From positions 62,001 to 126,000 of the forward strand of contig NZ_JAEMVC010000002.1 of the NCBI RefSeq assembly GCF_029215985.1: a DNA stretch of 64,000 nt, given 5' to 3'. A model generated the notes under the pieces. The model was given only the letters and a program-made list of their open reading frames with translations. It made no database searches and had not been told where the DNA came from. The stretch comes from Sulfurimonas sp. SAG-AH-194-C21. GTDB lineage: Bacteria > Campylobacterota > Campylobacteria > Campylobacterales > Sulfurimonadaceae. Both the position numbers and the translations under genes were made by a program. The number at the start of each line of letters is the position of its first letter. Positions within the stretch are counted from its first letter, which is position 1. This document shows positions 33,788 through 42,681 of this stretch, in pieces.

Positions 33788-35860
33788 ATGAAAAAGTTTA
33801 GCTCTACATTTATTATTATTTTACTTATAGGGATTGGCACTCTTTTTTTACTGCAAAATACTTTTTCAAAAAGTTATGAGATAAATGCCAAATACCCACC
33901 GCTAATGAATGCCAACAAAACTATAATGTATAAAGTGACTCGAGCACACCTCTATCTAGAAGAACTACTATCAGGAGATAAAAAAGCAAATATACAAAAT
34001 GTGATCGCCGACATTAACAGTGCACTAGCGAGTCTAAGTACATTAGAAGGTTATGAAGGAAATATAAATATACTTGCTCAACTTAGAAAAGATATAAATG
34101 AATTTAAAACTCTCACTTATTATCGGGCTATGCACTATAAAACTTCAAAAATTGGCTCAGATGCAGATAGAGTTTTTGATATAGCTTTTACTAAAATTAT
34201 CAATACTTGCATACAAGTAGACAACACTCTCCGTAAAAATAAACAAATTGCTCTAAAAGACTATCAAGTATATCAAGTAACTTTACTTACCTTAGTCTTA
34301 GTCTCAGTACTTTTTCTTTTAGCCTATACATATTTTAGAGATAAAACCCTAAGAGTAAATATACAAAATAAACTCAAAATTCAAAAAAAGCTAGATAAAT
34401 CCCTAGAATTATTTGGAGAACATGTTATTTCCTCAGAATCAGACCTAAAAGGAGTGATAACATATGCAACTAAAGCATTATCTGTTATTAGCGAATACCC
34501 TTTAGATGAAATCATAGGACAAGCTCACAATGTTTTTAGACATCCAGATATGGATTCTGCTATATATAAAGATTTGTGGGACACTATTCAGCAAGAGAAG
34601 CCTTGGCAGGGTGAAATAAAAAATCGTACAAAAAGTGGTGGTTACTACTGGGTTCAAGCATATATCCAAGCACGATATGAAGATGGTGTACATGTAGGTT
34701 ACTCATCCATACGCCATGATATCACATTCCAAAAAGCAAAAGAGGAGTTTATGGCGAATATGAGTCATGAGCTCAGAACACCTCTAAATGCTATAATTGG
34801 TTTTAGTGCTATTCTCAATCGAAAACAGACTGACACTTCGCACAAAGAACTCTCAAAACAGATAAATAAAAGCTCAAAGTCTTTACTCTCTTTAATTAAC
34901 GATATCTTAGACCTCTCTAAAATAAAAGACTCTAATTTTACTTTAAATCCTCATGAATTTAATGCTTATGATGAATTTATAGCATTATCACAGCAGTTAC
35001 TAGGTTTAACAGATGAAAAAGCACTCAGTTTCAAAAACAACTTCGATACGAATCTGCATGCAATTTTCTTTGGAGACTGGATTAGAATAAATCAAATTAT
35101 TCTTAACCTTATCTCCAATGCTGTGAAGTTTACACCCTTAAATGGAGAAGTGATAAATAGTGTTTCGTATAAAGATGGATTTATCATCATTAAAGTCAAA
35201 GACAATGGTATTGGGATGAGTAAAGAAGTGCAAGATAAGATATTTAAACCATTTGTACAAGCAGATGGTAGTACAACAAGAGAGTATGGTGGCACTGGAT
35301 TAGGACTCAGTATCACACAAACATTAGTTGAGATGATGGATGGGAAGATAGAGCTAGAGTCACAAGAGGGTAAAGGGAGTCTTTTTAGTGTCTCCATAAA
35401 AGTTCAAAAATTAAGAGAATCAACATCTCACTTAGAACTTAAGGAAGTAATAGTAGACAATAAAGAGGGAACGCTAAGCGGTAATGTACTAGTAGTAGAA
35501 GACAACAAAACAAATCAGATGTTACTTTGTATGCTTCTTGAAGAATTTGGTATTAGCAGTGATATAGCGAATGATGGGCTAGAGGCTGTATCTATGTATG
35601 ACCCCGATAAACACATGCTTATTTTTATGGATGAGAATATGCCAAATATGAATGGTCTTGAGGCTATGAAAATTATTCGAGAAAAGCATAAAGACAAATG
35701 TGGATGGATAGTAGCCTTAACTGCTAATGCCATGGAGGGTGATAGAGAGAAGTTTATAAAACTAGGGATGGATGAGTATATTTCTAAACCCATTGATGAG
35801 GATGAACTTTATAAGGTTTTACTCAAACATAAACAACTTTGTCTTGAGAATGTCAAATAA
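33788..35860 (+). CDS. PAS hybrid histidine kinase
   Basis: A 690-residue kinase. A TM segment (about 8-26), a periplasmic helical region, a second TM (about 160-182), a PAS domain (about 205-315, including an IGQAHNVFRHPDM segment), HisKA with H327 (SHELRTPLNA), ATPase domain with GTGLGLS, and a C-terminal receiver with D615 (FMDENMPN). It lacks an HPt, so a separate one would be needed. The PAS with HNVFRHPDM resembles the Aer-type PAS found in redox or aerotaxis sensors. It sits inside the cobalamin cluster, but nothing ties it to B12. Confidence 0.9.
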   Translation: MKKFSSTFIIILLIGIGTLFLLQNTFSKSYEINAKYPPLMNANKTIMYKVTRAHLYLEELLSGDKKANIQNVIADINSALASLSTLEGYEGNINILAQLRKDINEFKTLTYYRAMHYKTSKIGSDADRVFDIAFTKIINTCIQVDNTLRKNKQIALKDYQVYQVTLLTLVLVSVLFLLAYTYFRDKTLRVNIQNKLKIQKKLDKSLELFGEHVISSESDLKGVITYATKALSVISEYPLDEIIGQAHNVFRHPDMDSAIYKDLWDTIQQEKPWQGEIKNRTKSGGYYWVQAYIQARYEDGVHVGYSSIRHDITFQKAKEEFMANMSHELRTPLNAIIGFSAILNRKQTDTSHKELSKQINKSSKSLLSLINDILDLSKIKDSNFTLNPHEFNAYDEFIALSQQLLGLTDEKALSFKNNFDTNLHAIFFGDWIRINQIILNLISNAVKFTPLNGEVINSVSYKDGFIIIKVKDNGIGMSKEVQDKIFKPFVQADGSTTREYGGTGLGLSITQTLVEMMDGKIELESQEGKGSLFSVSIKVQKLRESTSHLELKEVIVDNKEGTLSGNVLVVEDNKTNQMLLCMLLEEFGISSDIANDGLEAVSMYDPDKHMLIFMDENMPNMNGLEAMKIIREKHKDKCGWIVALTANAMEGDREKFIKLGMDEYISKPIDEDELYKVLLKHKQLCLENVK

Positions 35861-35866
35861 TGACTT

Positions 35867-36490
35867 TTATAAAGTAACTACACACTCTTTAAGCAGTTTC
35901 TCTCTCTCCCATCCGAGAGTTTTCAACTCACTCTCATCATAAAATTCATCAACATAACCTACACAAAGGTAAGCGATAAGTTGAGTATGCTTTTTCGCGT
36001 TTATAGTCTCTAAAACTTTTGTCTCATCGAGTATACTAACCCACCCTACTCCGATGTTTAAGGCTCTAGCCATAAGCCACATGTTTTGCACGGCACAAAC
36101 AACAGAGTACTCACCCATTTTTTGCATACTCGTCATACCTAAAACTTCTTCCTCGTTTGGTTCATATAAAACTGCTATGTTAATAGGTGCTTCTTTTATG
36201 CCTTCGAGTTTGAGCTGTTCATACAAACTTCTATCTTTAAAAATAACTTTTGCTTTTTCATTTTCGCCTGTAAAATTTTGACTGATAATCTCTTTTGTAG
36301 CCTCATCTTTAATAATGACAAATTTCCAAGGTTGAGAGTAGCCAACAGAAGGAGCAGATATACCCGCTTCTAAAATCATATCTAACTTTTCATCTTCGAT
36401 TTTCGTGCTTACAAATCTATTGCCACGGACATCGCGCCTAGCTTTTATAATGTTTAAGAGTTTATGGGCATCGCTAATTGTAAAGTTCAT
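35867..36490 (-). CDS. bluB: 5,6-Dimethylbenzimidazole synthase (BluB)
   Basis: A 207-residue nitroreductase-fold protein. The motifs ARRDVRGNRF, SAPSVGYSQPWKFVII, EAPINIAVLYEP and GWVSIL match BluB, which cleaves FMNH2 with O2 to give the lower ligand of B12. It is alone on the minus strand, between the PAS kinase and cbiC, with divergent transcription from cbiC. Because BluB needs O2, its presence suggests a microaerobic lifestyle. Confidence 0.88.
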   Translation of the reverse strand: MNFTISDAHKLLNIIKARRDVRGNRFVSTKIEDEKLDMILEAGISAPSVGYSQPWKFVIIKDEATKEIISQNFTGENEKAKVIFKDRSLYEQLKLEGIKEAPINIAVLYEPNEEEVLGMTSMQKMGEYSVVCAVQNMWLMARALNIGVGWVSILDETKVLETINAKKHTQLIAYLCVGYVDEFYDESELKTLGWEREKLLKECVVTL

Positions 36491-36504
36491 ACGAAATTAT
36501 ACTA

Positions 36505-36513
36505 TGATATAAT
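36505..36513 (+). promoter_or_regulatory. Extended -10 promoter of the main cobalamin operon
   Basis: TGATATAAT, 38 bases before the cbiC ATG at 36552. No riboswitch is recognisable in the 60-base gap. Confidence 0.5.
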
Positions 36514-36551
36514 CTAATCTATAAAAACTTAACAATTAATCTGGAATATTT

Positions 36552-37265
36552 ATGGAATTTAAACAACTTGAACCACCGATAAACATAGGCGATGAAATAA
36601 GTCTGAGATCATTTGAAATGATTCATGCAGAAGCAGTTACATACGAAGGTTTTGCTCGTTTTGATGAAAATGAGAGAGCTTTAGTAGAACGCCTTATCCA
36701 CACGACAACTTGTTTTGACCAAGTTATAGACAACATCTACTTTAGTGACAATGCAATGCTAAAACTCAAAGACCTCCTTGAGCGAAAAGCAAAACTTATA
36801 GTAGATACGAACATGATTCGTTCTGGACTCTCCAAGTTTTACCTCGATAAGTATGAAAATGAAGTAATCTGTTATGTAAACGAGCCTGAAGTATTTGAAA
36901 TGGCAAAAGTTAACAAAACTACACGTTCATATGCCGCGGTGGAGTTAGCCATAGAAAAGTTCAAAGATGAGCCTATGGTTTTAGCATGTGGAAATGCTCC
37001 AACATACATCTATGCCGCAATAAATGCTCTTATAAAACATAACATTAACCTAGACAATGTCATCCTTTTACTCTTTCCTGTTGGTTTTGTAAATGTAGTT
37101 GAGTCTAAGAAATATGGCCGTGAGTTTATGGAACACTTTGGATGTGAAGGTGTCATCTTAGAGGGTCGATATGGTGCTTCAACTATGGTTGTAGCAGCAC
37201 TTCATGCCGCATATAGACTCATAAAAGATTACGATAGCGAGTTTGGAAAGTACAATGGCAAGTAG
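36552..37265 (+). CDS. cbiC: Precorrin-8X methylmutase
   Basis: A 237-residue CbiC/CobH enzyme. It moves the methyl from C11 to C12 of (cobalt-)precorrin-8 to give (cobalt-)hydrogenobyrinate. H25 in FEMIHAEA corresponds to the catalytic His, and VDTNMIRSGLSK and ACGNAPTYIYA are family motifs. It is the first gene of the main plus-strand operon, overlapping the next gene by about 11 bases. Confidence 0.93.
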   Translation: MEFKQLEPPINIGDEISLRSFEMIHAEAVTYEGFARFDENERALVERLIHTTTCFDQVIDNIYFSDNAMLKLKDLLERKAKLIVDTNMIRSGLSKFYLDKYENEVICYVNEPEVFEMAKVNKTTRSYAAVELAIEKFKDEPMVLACGNAPTYIYAAINALIKHNINLDNVILLLFPVGFVNVVESKKYGREFMEHFGCEGVILEGRYGASTMVVAALHAAYRLIKDYDSEFGKYNGK

Positions 37266-37764
37266 CCTAATAAACTCTCATGCAAGTTCTCAGTATGGAG
37301 AAAACCCTGTAAAAAAGGGTGAAGTCCGTCTCAACGAAATGGGAAGTGAAGTCGTTGAGGGCTACACTTGTAAACCAAAAGACTACGACCCCAACCGTGC
37401 CATCATGCACTACAAAACGCTTTTACTTCTTTGTGATGATGAACGCTGTGGTAAAGCAGGTAAAGATAACCGTGCCGCACATCTAAGAGAGATTATCAAA
37501 GACATGGGGCTTAACAAGGGTGAAAATCGTATAAAGATAAGTAGAACAGGCTGTTATGGTGCTTGTAGATTTCGTCAAGTGTGCCAAGTAACAGAAAACA
37601 CTCAAGCAAATGGAAATGAAAAAAACAATGCGATATGGCTAAAACACACACATCAGTTTAGCGATGATCAGTGGAAAGACATCTTTACTAAACTAAGTGA
37701 AGATACAGTTCTTACAGAGGAACTTGATAGTGAAGTTTTTATACCTATGAAAGTGTATGAATAG
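37255..37764 (+). CDS. [2Fe-2S] thioredoxin-like ferredoxin in the cob operon
   Basis: Protein of about 169 residues from ATG 37255 (GGAAAG at 37245-37250; a TTG at 37243 in the same frame is less likely). A thioredoxin-like ferredoxin domain carries LLLCDDERCGKAG and GCYGACRFRQVC, giving four or more Cys for a [2Fe-2S] cluster. Embedded between cbiC and cbiD with overlap, it is probably an electron donor for a step of corrin synthesis. The exact step is not known. It might relate to CbiW-type proteins of other operons. Confidence 0.75.
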   Translation: MASSLINSHASSQYGENPVKKGEVRLNEMGSEVVEGYTCKPKDYDPNRAIMHYKTLLLLCDDERCGKAGKDNRAAHLREIIKDMGLNKGENRIKISRTGCYGACRFRQVCQVTENTQANGNEKNNAIWLKHTHQFSDDQWKDIFTKLSEDTVLTEELDSEVFIPMKVYE

Positions 37765-37773
37765 CCAAATAAT

Positions 37774-38871
37774 ATGTCAGAAAAACTTCGCTCAGGATAC
37801 ACAACAGGGACACATGCAACTGCGATTTTAGTAGCGAGTTTGACTGAGTACTTTGAGCAAAATATAGTTGATACTTTAGAGATAACACTTCCTAAAGATA
37901 TAAAAGCTACCATTGAAGTGACACGAGAAGATTTCTCTTTTTTTAGCACTATAAAAGTTGATAATGACGATATCGATGTAACTAAGGGTGCCAAAATATC
38001 AGTTGAAGTACAAGAAGAAGAACCAAGAGGTTTAAAAGAGCAGACACCATCTCTTTTAGAAGTTGGTGAGTTTAGTCTGAGTGTATGGGCTGGTGATGGT
38101 GTAGGGGTTGTGACCAAAAAAGGTCTTAAAATCACTCCAAACCATCCAGCTATAAACCCAGTTCCCCTCTCTATGATGCAAGAAAACATCACAAATATAG
38201 TAGCTTCAAAAAAGAGACATCTTCATGCAGTTTTTTCTGTACAAGATGGAGAGATAATAGCTCGTGATACTGCCAACTCTAAAGTTGGTGTGATTGGTGG
38301 CATCAGTATACTAGGGACTCGTGGCATAGTAAAACCTGTCTCTGCTAGTGCTTACATAGACTCCGTAGAGACCGAGATAGATGTCAGTGCTGCACAAACA
38401 CAAGAGTATATAGTTTTTACCCTTGGAAATACAGCCCTTGATTATGCCAAAGATTTGTATGATGAGACAAGCATAGTCGAGATAGGGAACTTTGTATATG
38501 ACGCGAGTGAGAGACTTAAAAAACACTCATTTAAAAAAGTCATATTTGTCACAAGTGTTGCGAAAATGTGTAAGGTCGCACAGGGTTTTAAAAACACTCA
38601 TAATAAATTTGGAACGATTGACTTTGAAGTAGTGCGTGAATGGTTAGAAAAAGACTTAGGATTTACTCTTCCTAGTGAAGAGTTTTTAACGCTAAAAGCT
38701 GTACTTCAAACTATAAAAGAAGAAGAAACAGAACCTTTTGTAAAACTACTTGGACAAAAATCAGCTCTAATGTTTCAAAAATGGTTTAATGAGTTAGAGA
38801 TAAATACACAAGAGTTAGAAATAGCGACAATACATGGTAAAAACATAATAATAGAGGAGTTAAAATGGTAA
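37774..38871 (+). CDS. cbiD: Cobalt-precorrin-5B (C1)-methyltransferase
   Basis: A 365-residue CbiD protein. It opens with LRSGYTTGTHATA, the family hallmark, followed by GDGVGVVTKKGL. It methylates C1 using S-adenosylmethionine to give cobalt-precorrin-6A and is characteristic of the cobalt-early (anaerobic) route. The frame overlaps cbiET by 7 bases. Confidence 0.94.
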   Translation: MSEKLRSGYTTGTHATAILVASLTEYFEQNIVDTLEITLPKDIKATIEVTREDFSFFSTIKVDNDDIDVTKGAKISVEVQEEEPRGLKEQTPSLLEVGEFSLSVWAGDGVGVVTKKGLKITPNHPAINPVPLSMMQENITNIVASKKRHLHAVFSVQDGEIIARDTANSKVGVIGGISILGTRGIVKPVSASAYIDSVETEIDVSAAQTQEYIVFTLGNTALDYAKDLYDETSIVEIGNFVYDASERLKKHSFKKVIFVTSVAKMCKVAQGFKNTHNKFGTIDFEVVREWLEKDLGFTLPSEEFLTLKAVLQTIKEEETEPFVKLLGQKSALMFQKWFNELEINTQELEIATIHGKNIIIEELKW

Positions 38872-40037
38872 CAATTGCAGGTTCAGGAATGGGTCCATAC
38901 AACTTTGATAATGTAAATATTGATTTTTCACAGTATGAGATGATTTTTTGCGATCAAAATTACGATACTGGTGCAGTAAATGTAACAAAAGGTGGATTTA
39001 AAATTGTAAAAGAGGCTATTTTAGCAAACCTTGATAAAGAGATACTTTATGTCGTGAGTGGCTCTCCTACATTTTTCTCAGGTGCTATTTTAATTTTAAA
39101 TGTACTCAAACGCGAAAATATAGCATTTAAAATCATCGACAACACCTCTTCTCTTAACTATATGCTAGCACACGAGGGAATGAGTCTTGTTAAAACTGGC
39201 ATCGTAACACTTCATGGAAAAAGTGGTGTAGATTTAGAGAGCTTTTTAGTTAAAGAACATACATTTATCATCTGTGATGATGAAACTCCTGCTGTTTTAG
39301 CGGATGCTATGGCTCATTTATATGAGAGTGATGTGACTATCACCTTAGGTGAGCAGTTTGGGTATGAGACTGAGTCATTTAAAACTGTTACGCTCAAAGA
39401 ACTTCAATCAACTCCACCAAAAATGCCCTACTCTCTACTTATAAAGAGAAACTTTACACCTTTGCCAAATATCTCTAGCGAAGATTCTATTGAGCATGAA
39501 AATGGGATGATTACCAAAAGCTACAAACGCCATGTAAGCCTACAAAACTTAGACTTACAGCCAAATATGCTTCTATGGGATGTTGGTGCTGGAAGTGGAA
39601 GTGTAAGTATAGATGGCTACAAACGCTATAAGATTCGTAGTATCATGTTTGAGAAAAATGAGAAACGAGCCAAAATGGTGCTAAATTCTCTTAAAACTCA
39701 TAAAATAATCGATGCAAAACTCTACATCGGTGAAGCGAGTATAGACTACAAGACAGAGACAAGTACACCAGAGCGAATCTTTGTTGGTGGCGGTGGCGAT
39801 AAGGTTATAAGCGAAATCGACTATCTTTACGGGCGACTAGCAGAGGGTGGACTCATGGTAGCAAACTTTGTAACACTCCAACACCTCACAACTGCGATAA
39901 ACACACTTAAAAAAGCAAAAATTACCTTTGATATAAAAAGTGTCAGTCTTACCACTTATAAAATGAGCCTACTTATGCCAGAACCAGAGAGAGTCATGCA
40001 TCAAATAATAGTAAAAAAAGAGAGTACTAATGGTTAA
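38865..40037 (+). CDS. cbiET: Fused CbiE-CbiT precorrin-6B methyltransferase/decarboxylase
   Basis: A 390-residue bifunctional enzyme. The N-terminal half (about 1-200, VTIAGSGMGP, VVSGSPTFFSG) is a CbiE-type methyltransferase acting at C5. The C-terminal half (from about 215; DVGAGSGSVSID beginning at D239) is CbiT, which methylates C15 and decarboxylates. The fusion matches CobL in the aerobic route and CbiET of Bacillus. It overlaps cbiF by 8 bases. Confidence 0.92.
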   Translation: MVTIAGSGMGPYNFDNVNIDFSQYEMIFCDQNYDTGAVNVTKGGFKIVKEAILANLDKEILYVVSGSPTFFSGAILILNVLKRENIAFKIIDNTSSLNYMLAHEGMSLVKTGIVTLHGKSGVDLESFLVKEHTFIICDDETPAVLADAMAHLYESDVTITLGEQFGYETESFKTVTLKELQSTPPKMPYSLLIKRNFTPLPNISSEDSIEHENGMITKSYKRHVSLQNLDLQPNMLLWDVGAGSGSVSIDGYKRYKIRSIMFEKNEKRAKMVLNSLKTHKIIDAKLYIGEASIDYKTETSTPERIFVGGGGDKVISEIDYLYGRLAEGGLMVANFVTLQHLTTAINTLKKAKITFDIKSVSLTTYKMSLLMPEPERVMHQIIVKKESTNG

Positions 40038-40779
40038 ATTTGTCGGAGCAGGTCCTGGGGATCCTGAACTTATAACGGTTAAAGGGATGAAAGCTTTGCA
40101 AGAGGCTGAAGTTGTTTTATACACTGGGAGTCTTGTGCCTAAAGAACTTCTTACTTGGTGCACAGACGAGTGTATCATCGATAACTCTGCAGATATGAGT
40201 TATGAGGATATATTTGATTTTATCAAAAAGTATAGTGACAAAAAGTTTGTACGTTTACATACGGGAGATAGTTCTCTTTACTCTACTACGGCAAAACAGG
40301 TTGAGTTTTTAAGAAATGAAGGTATAGAGTTTGAAGTTATTCCCGGTGTTACTGCTGCATTTGGAGCGGCTGCGGCTGTTGGGATTGAGTATACTATTCC
40401 TGGTGTTTCTCAGACACTTATAATCTCTAGAGTTGAAGGACGGACTCCTAATCCTGAGAGTCTAGAACAACTACTCTCAAACAAGAACTCATCTTTTGCT
40501 TTTTATCTTTCCATCAGTCTTATAGAAAAGTTAAAGACAACTGCTTTTGCACTTGGATACCTTAAAGAAACCCCTTGTTGGGTAGTCGAGCGTGCAACTT
40601 GGGCAGAAGAAAAGATTTATAAAGGTACTATTTCGGACATACAAAAACAGGTCTCTCACATAAAAGGGGTAGCCCTCATAATGTTTGGAGAGTACCTCAA
40701 CCAACAAGCAACTGTTGAGTCTCACCTTTATGCAAATAAGTATAAAAAAGAGGGCGAGAGAAAGTCCAAAGCACTTTAA
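40030..40779 (+). CDS. cbiF: Cobalt-precorrin-4 C11-methyltransferase
   Basis: A 249-residue tetrapyrrole methylase: FVGAGPGDPELITVKG at the N-terminus, HTGDSSLYST, and PGVTAAFGAAA. It adds a methyl group at C11 to give cobalt-precorrin-5A. It lies in the run cbiD-cbiET-cbiF-cbiG-cbiH, 8 bases before cbiG. Confidence 0.93.
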   Translation: MVKFVGAGPGDPELITVKGMKALQEAEVVLYTGSLVPKELLTWCTDECIIDNSADMSYEDIFDFIKKYSDKKFVRLHTGDSSLYSTTAKQVEFLRNEGIEFEVIPGVTAAFGAAAAVGIEYTIPGVSQTLIISRVEGRTPNPESLEQLLSNKNSSFAFYLSISLIEKLKTTAFALGYLKETPCWVVERATWAEEKIYKGTISDIQKQVSHIKGVALIMFGEYLNQQATVESHLYANKYKKEGERKSKAL

Positions 40780-40787
40780 GGAAAAAA

Positions 40788-41837
40788 ATGAAAATAGCAA
40801 TAGCAACAATCAACGACCCTAGTTTAAACGCAGCAAAAAAGCTCCTTCCACATTTATCATCTCATGAGTGTCATGTTTTTAACAAGTCTCAAGACCATGA
40901 CGAAATGGGAGCTAAGTTTTATATTTATAAAAAAGTAGATGATATTATGCCAACAGCTTGGGCTGAGTTTGATGCCATCATTTTCATCATGGCGACAGGT
41001 GCTGTTATCCGAAAAATTGCCCCACATTTAAAAGATAAAGCAACGGACCCTGCTGTTATCATCATGACACTTGATTTAAAGCGCATTATTCCTTTACTCT
41101 CTGGACACTTAGGTGGAGCGAATGAGCTTGCAGTTGAGATAACATCAAAGATAAAAGATTGTGTAAACTTTGTAACAACGGCAAGTGATCAGATAAAAGT
41201 ACTTGCATTTGATATGTTCGCTAAGAAAAGTGGATTTAGTATCTCTCACTTAAAATCACTTGCAGTAGTATCAAATGCCATCATCAACAAGAAGCAGGTG
41301 CAAGTTGTTACTTACCCTTGTATGGTTGAACTTGTTAAATCTTTTGAGGGTTACAAAGAAGAAAACTTTGTCTTTATCTCGCCTGATGATTTTGAAAACT
41401 TTAGAGATGATATACCTAGTGTTTACATCACTCCACAAAAACTGCCAAACTCAGACTTACAAATCCACCCAGATGAGATAACTCTAGGGCTTGGCATGAA
41501 CCGTGATACTCCAGTGCAAGAGATAGCAAACGCAGTGAAGAGGTTTTGTTATGAGCATGGGTTAGATATGTCACAAGTGACAAAACTTGCTAGTTTTACT
41601 GCCAAATCTGATGAAGTAGGACTTTTAGAGTATGCACAACAGACGGGAATTAACTTAGAGTTCTTTGACGAAGAAGCTATAAATGCACTGACTCAGGACT
41701 TCTCTCCATCTCAAGCAACAAAGTTTTTTAACATTAAAGGTGTGAGTGAACCAGCATCACTTTTAGCAAGTAAAAACAAAACTCTCTTTTTAAGTAAAAG
41801 AATTTATGGTGCAGTAACAGTAGCTGCTTCGTTTTAA
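40788..41837 (+). CDS. cbiG: Cobalt-precorrin-5A hydrolase
   Basis: A 349-residue CbiG. The N-terminal and central domains contain MATGAVIRKIAPHLKDKATDP and SGHLGGANELA, and the C-terminal domain has LGLGMNRDTP and LASFTAKSDE. It opens the delta-lactone and releases acetaldehyde from cobalt-precorrin-5A, a step unique to the anaerobic route. Confidence 0.93.
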   Translation: MKIAIATINDPSLNAAKKLLPHLSSHECHVFNKSQDHDEMGAKFYIYKKVDDIMPTAWAEFDAIIFIMATGAVIRKIAPHLKDKATDPAVIIMTLDLKRIIPLLSGHLGGANELAVEITSKIKDCVNFVTTASDQIKVLAFDMFAKKSGFSISHLKSLAVVSNAIINKKQVQVVTYPCMVELVKSFEGYKEENFVFISPDDFENFRDDIPSVYITPQKLPNSDLQIHPDEITLGLGMNRDTPVQEIANAVKRFCYEHGLDMSQVTKLASFTAKSDEVGLLEYAQQTGINLEFFDEEAINALTQDFSPSQATKFFNIKGVSEPASLLASKNKTLFLSKRIYGAVTVAASF

Positions 41838-41864
41838 AAAATAACATTTAAGGAATTAGAACTT

Positions 41865-42665
41865 ATGGGAAAATTAACTTTAGTATCAACAGGTGCAGGT
41901 GGTAATCGTTACCTAACAAATGAAGCTATAAACGCGATAAGAGAAGCTGACTTAATCGTAGCCTATACAAAGTATGCAAAAGATTTACCTGAGTTAGTTG
42001 CAGACAAAGAGGTTTTTACTACTCCTATGACAAAAGAGATAGAGAGAGTACAGCATGCCATTGATGAGGCTGAAAAGGGTCGTACAGTAGCCTTGCTTAG
42101 CAATGGTGATGCAAATGTATATGCCATGGGTTCACTCGTTGTAGAGCTTTTAGATACATACGATATGTGGGATAAGATTGAGTATTCTGCTCTACCAGGG
42201 ATTAGTTCTGTTTTAGCACTTGCATCTGAAGTTGGAGCACCACTTTCTCAAGACTTTTGTCTCATATCACTCTCAGATAGACTTACAGCGGCTGAACTTA
42301 TTCAAAAGCGTATTCGTTTTGCGATTGAGGCGGATTTTGTTATCTCTATATATAACCCTAAGAGTAAGAGTCGTTTAGCACCTTACCAAGGTATGCTAGA
42401 CCAACTTGAAGGTGTAGAAAAAAGCCGTGTTGTAATCATTGCCCGTGATTTAGGAAGACCTGATCAGATGATAAAAATCACAACTGCAGAGGAACTTATA
42501 AAAGCAGGAACAGCAAACACAGATGTAAATATGTCTACAACACTGCTCATAGGAAACTCAACTACAAAACTTACAAAAGATGGTCGTGTTTTAACACCTC
42601 GTGGGTATCTAAATAAGTATGAGCTAGATGGAAAACAAAAGGGAGAGTGGACGAAGGTAAACTAA
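41865..42665 (+). CDS. cbiH: Precorrin-3B C17-methyltransferase (ring contraction)
   Basis: A 266-residue tetrapyrrole methylase of the CbiH/CobJ group with LLSNGDANVYAMGS and PGISSVLALASEVGAPLSQDF. It methylates C17 and contracts the macrocycle. No separate CobG (O2-dependent) is here, so it should act as anaerobic CbiH. It is the last gene of the plus run, ending in a small hairpin. Confidence 0.9.
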   Translation: MGKLTLVSTGAGGNRYLTNEAINAIREADLIVAYTKYAKDLPELVADKEVFTTPMTKEIERVQHAIDEAEKGRTVALLSNGDANVYAMGSLVVELLDTYDMWDKIEYSALPGISSVLALASEVGAPLSQDFCLISLSDRLTAAELIQKRIRFAIEADFVISIYNPKSKSRLAPYQGMLDQLEGVEKSRVVIIARDLGRPDQMIKITTAEELIKAGTANTDVNMSTTLLIGNSTTKLTKDGRVLTPRGYLNKYELDGKQKGEWTKVN

Positions 42666-42681
42666 GGACTTAAACCTTAGT
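42661..42681. terminator. Hairpin between convergent cbiH and cbiL
   Basis: ACTAAGG and CCTTAGT form a perfect 7-pair stem around a 7-base loop at the convergent 3' ends. No clear T-tract follows. Confidence 0.4.

Noticed and set aside
36490-36552. Riboswitch before cbiC
   Set aside because: Only an extended -10 promoter fits in the gap.
37668-38192. 174-codon antisense frame across cbiD
   Set aside because: cbiD has strong motifs; the antisense product looks like low-complexity Ser/Val-rich noise.
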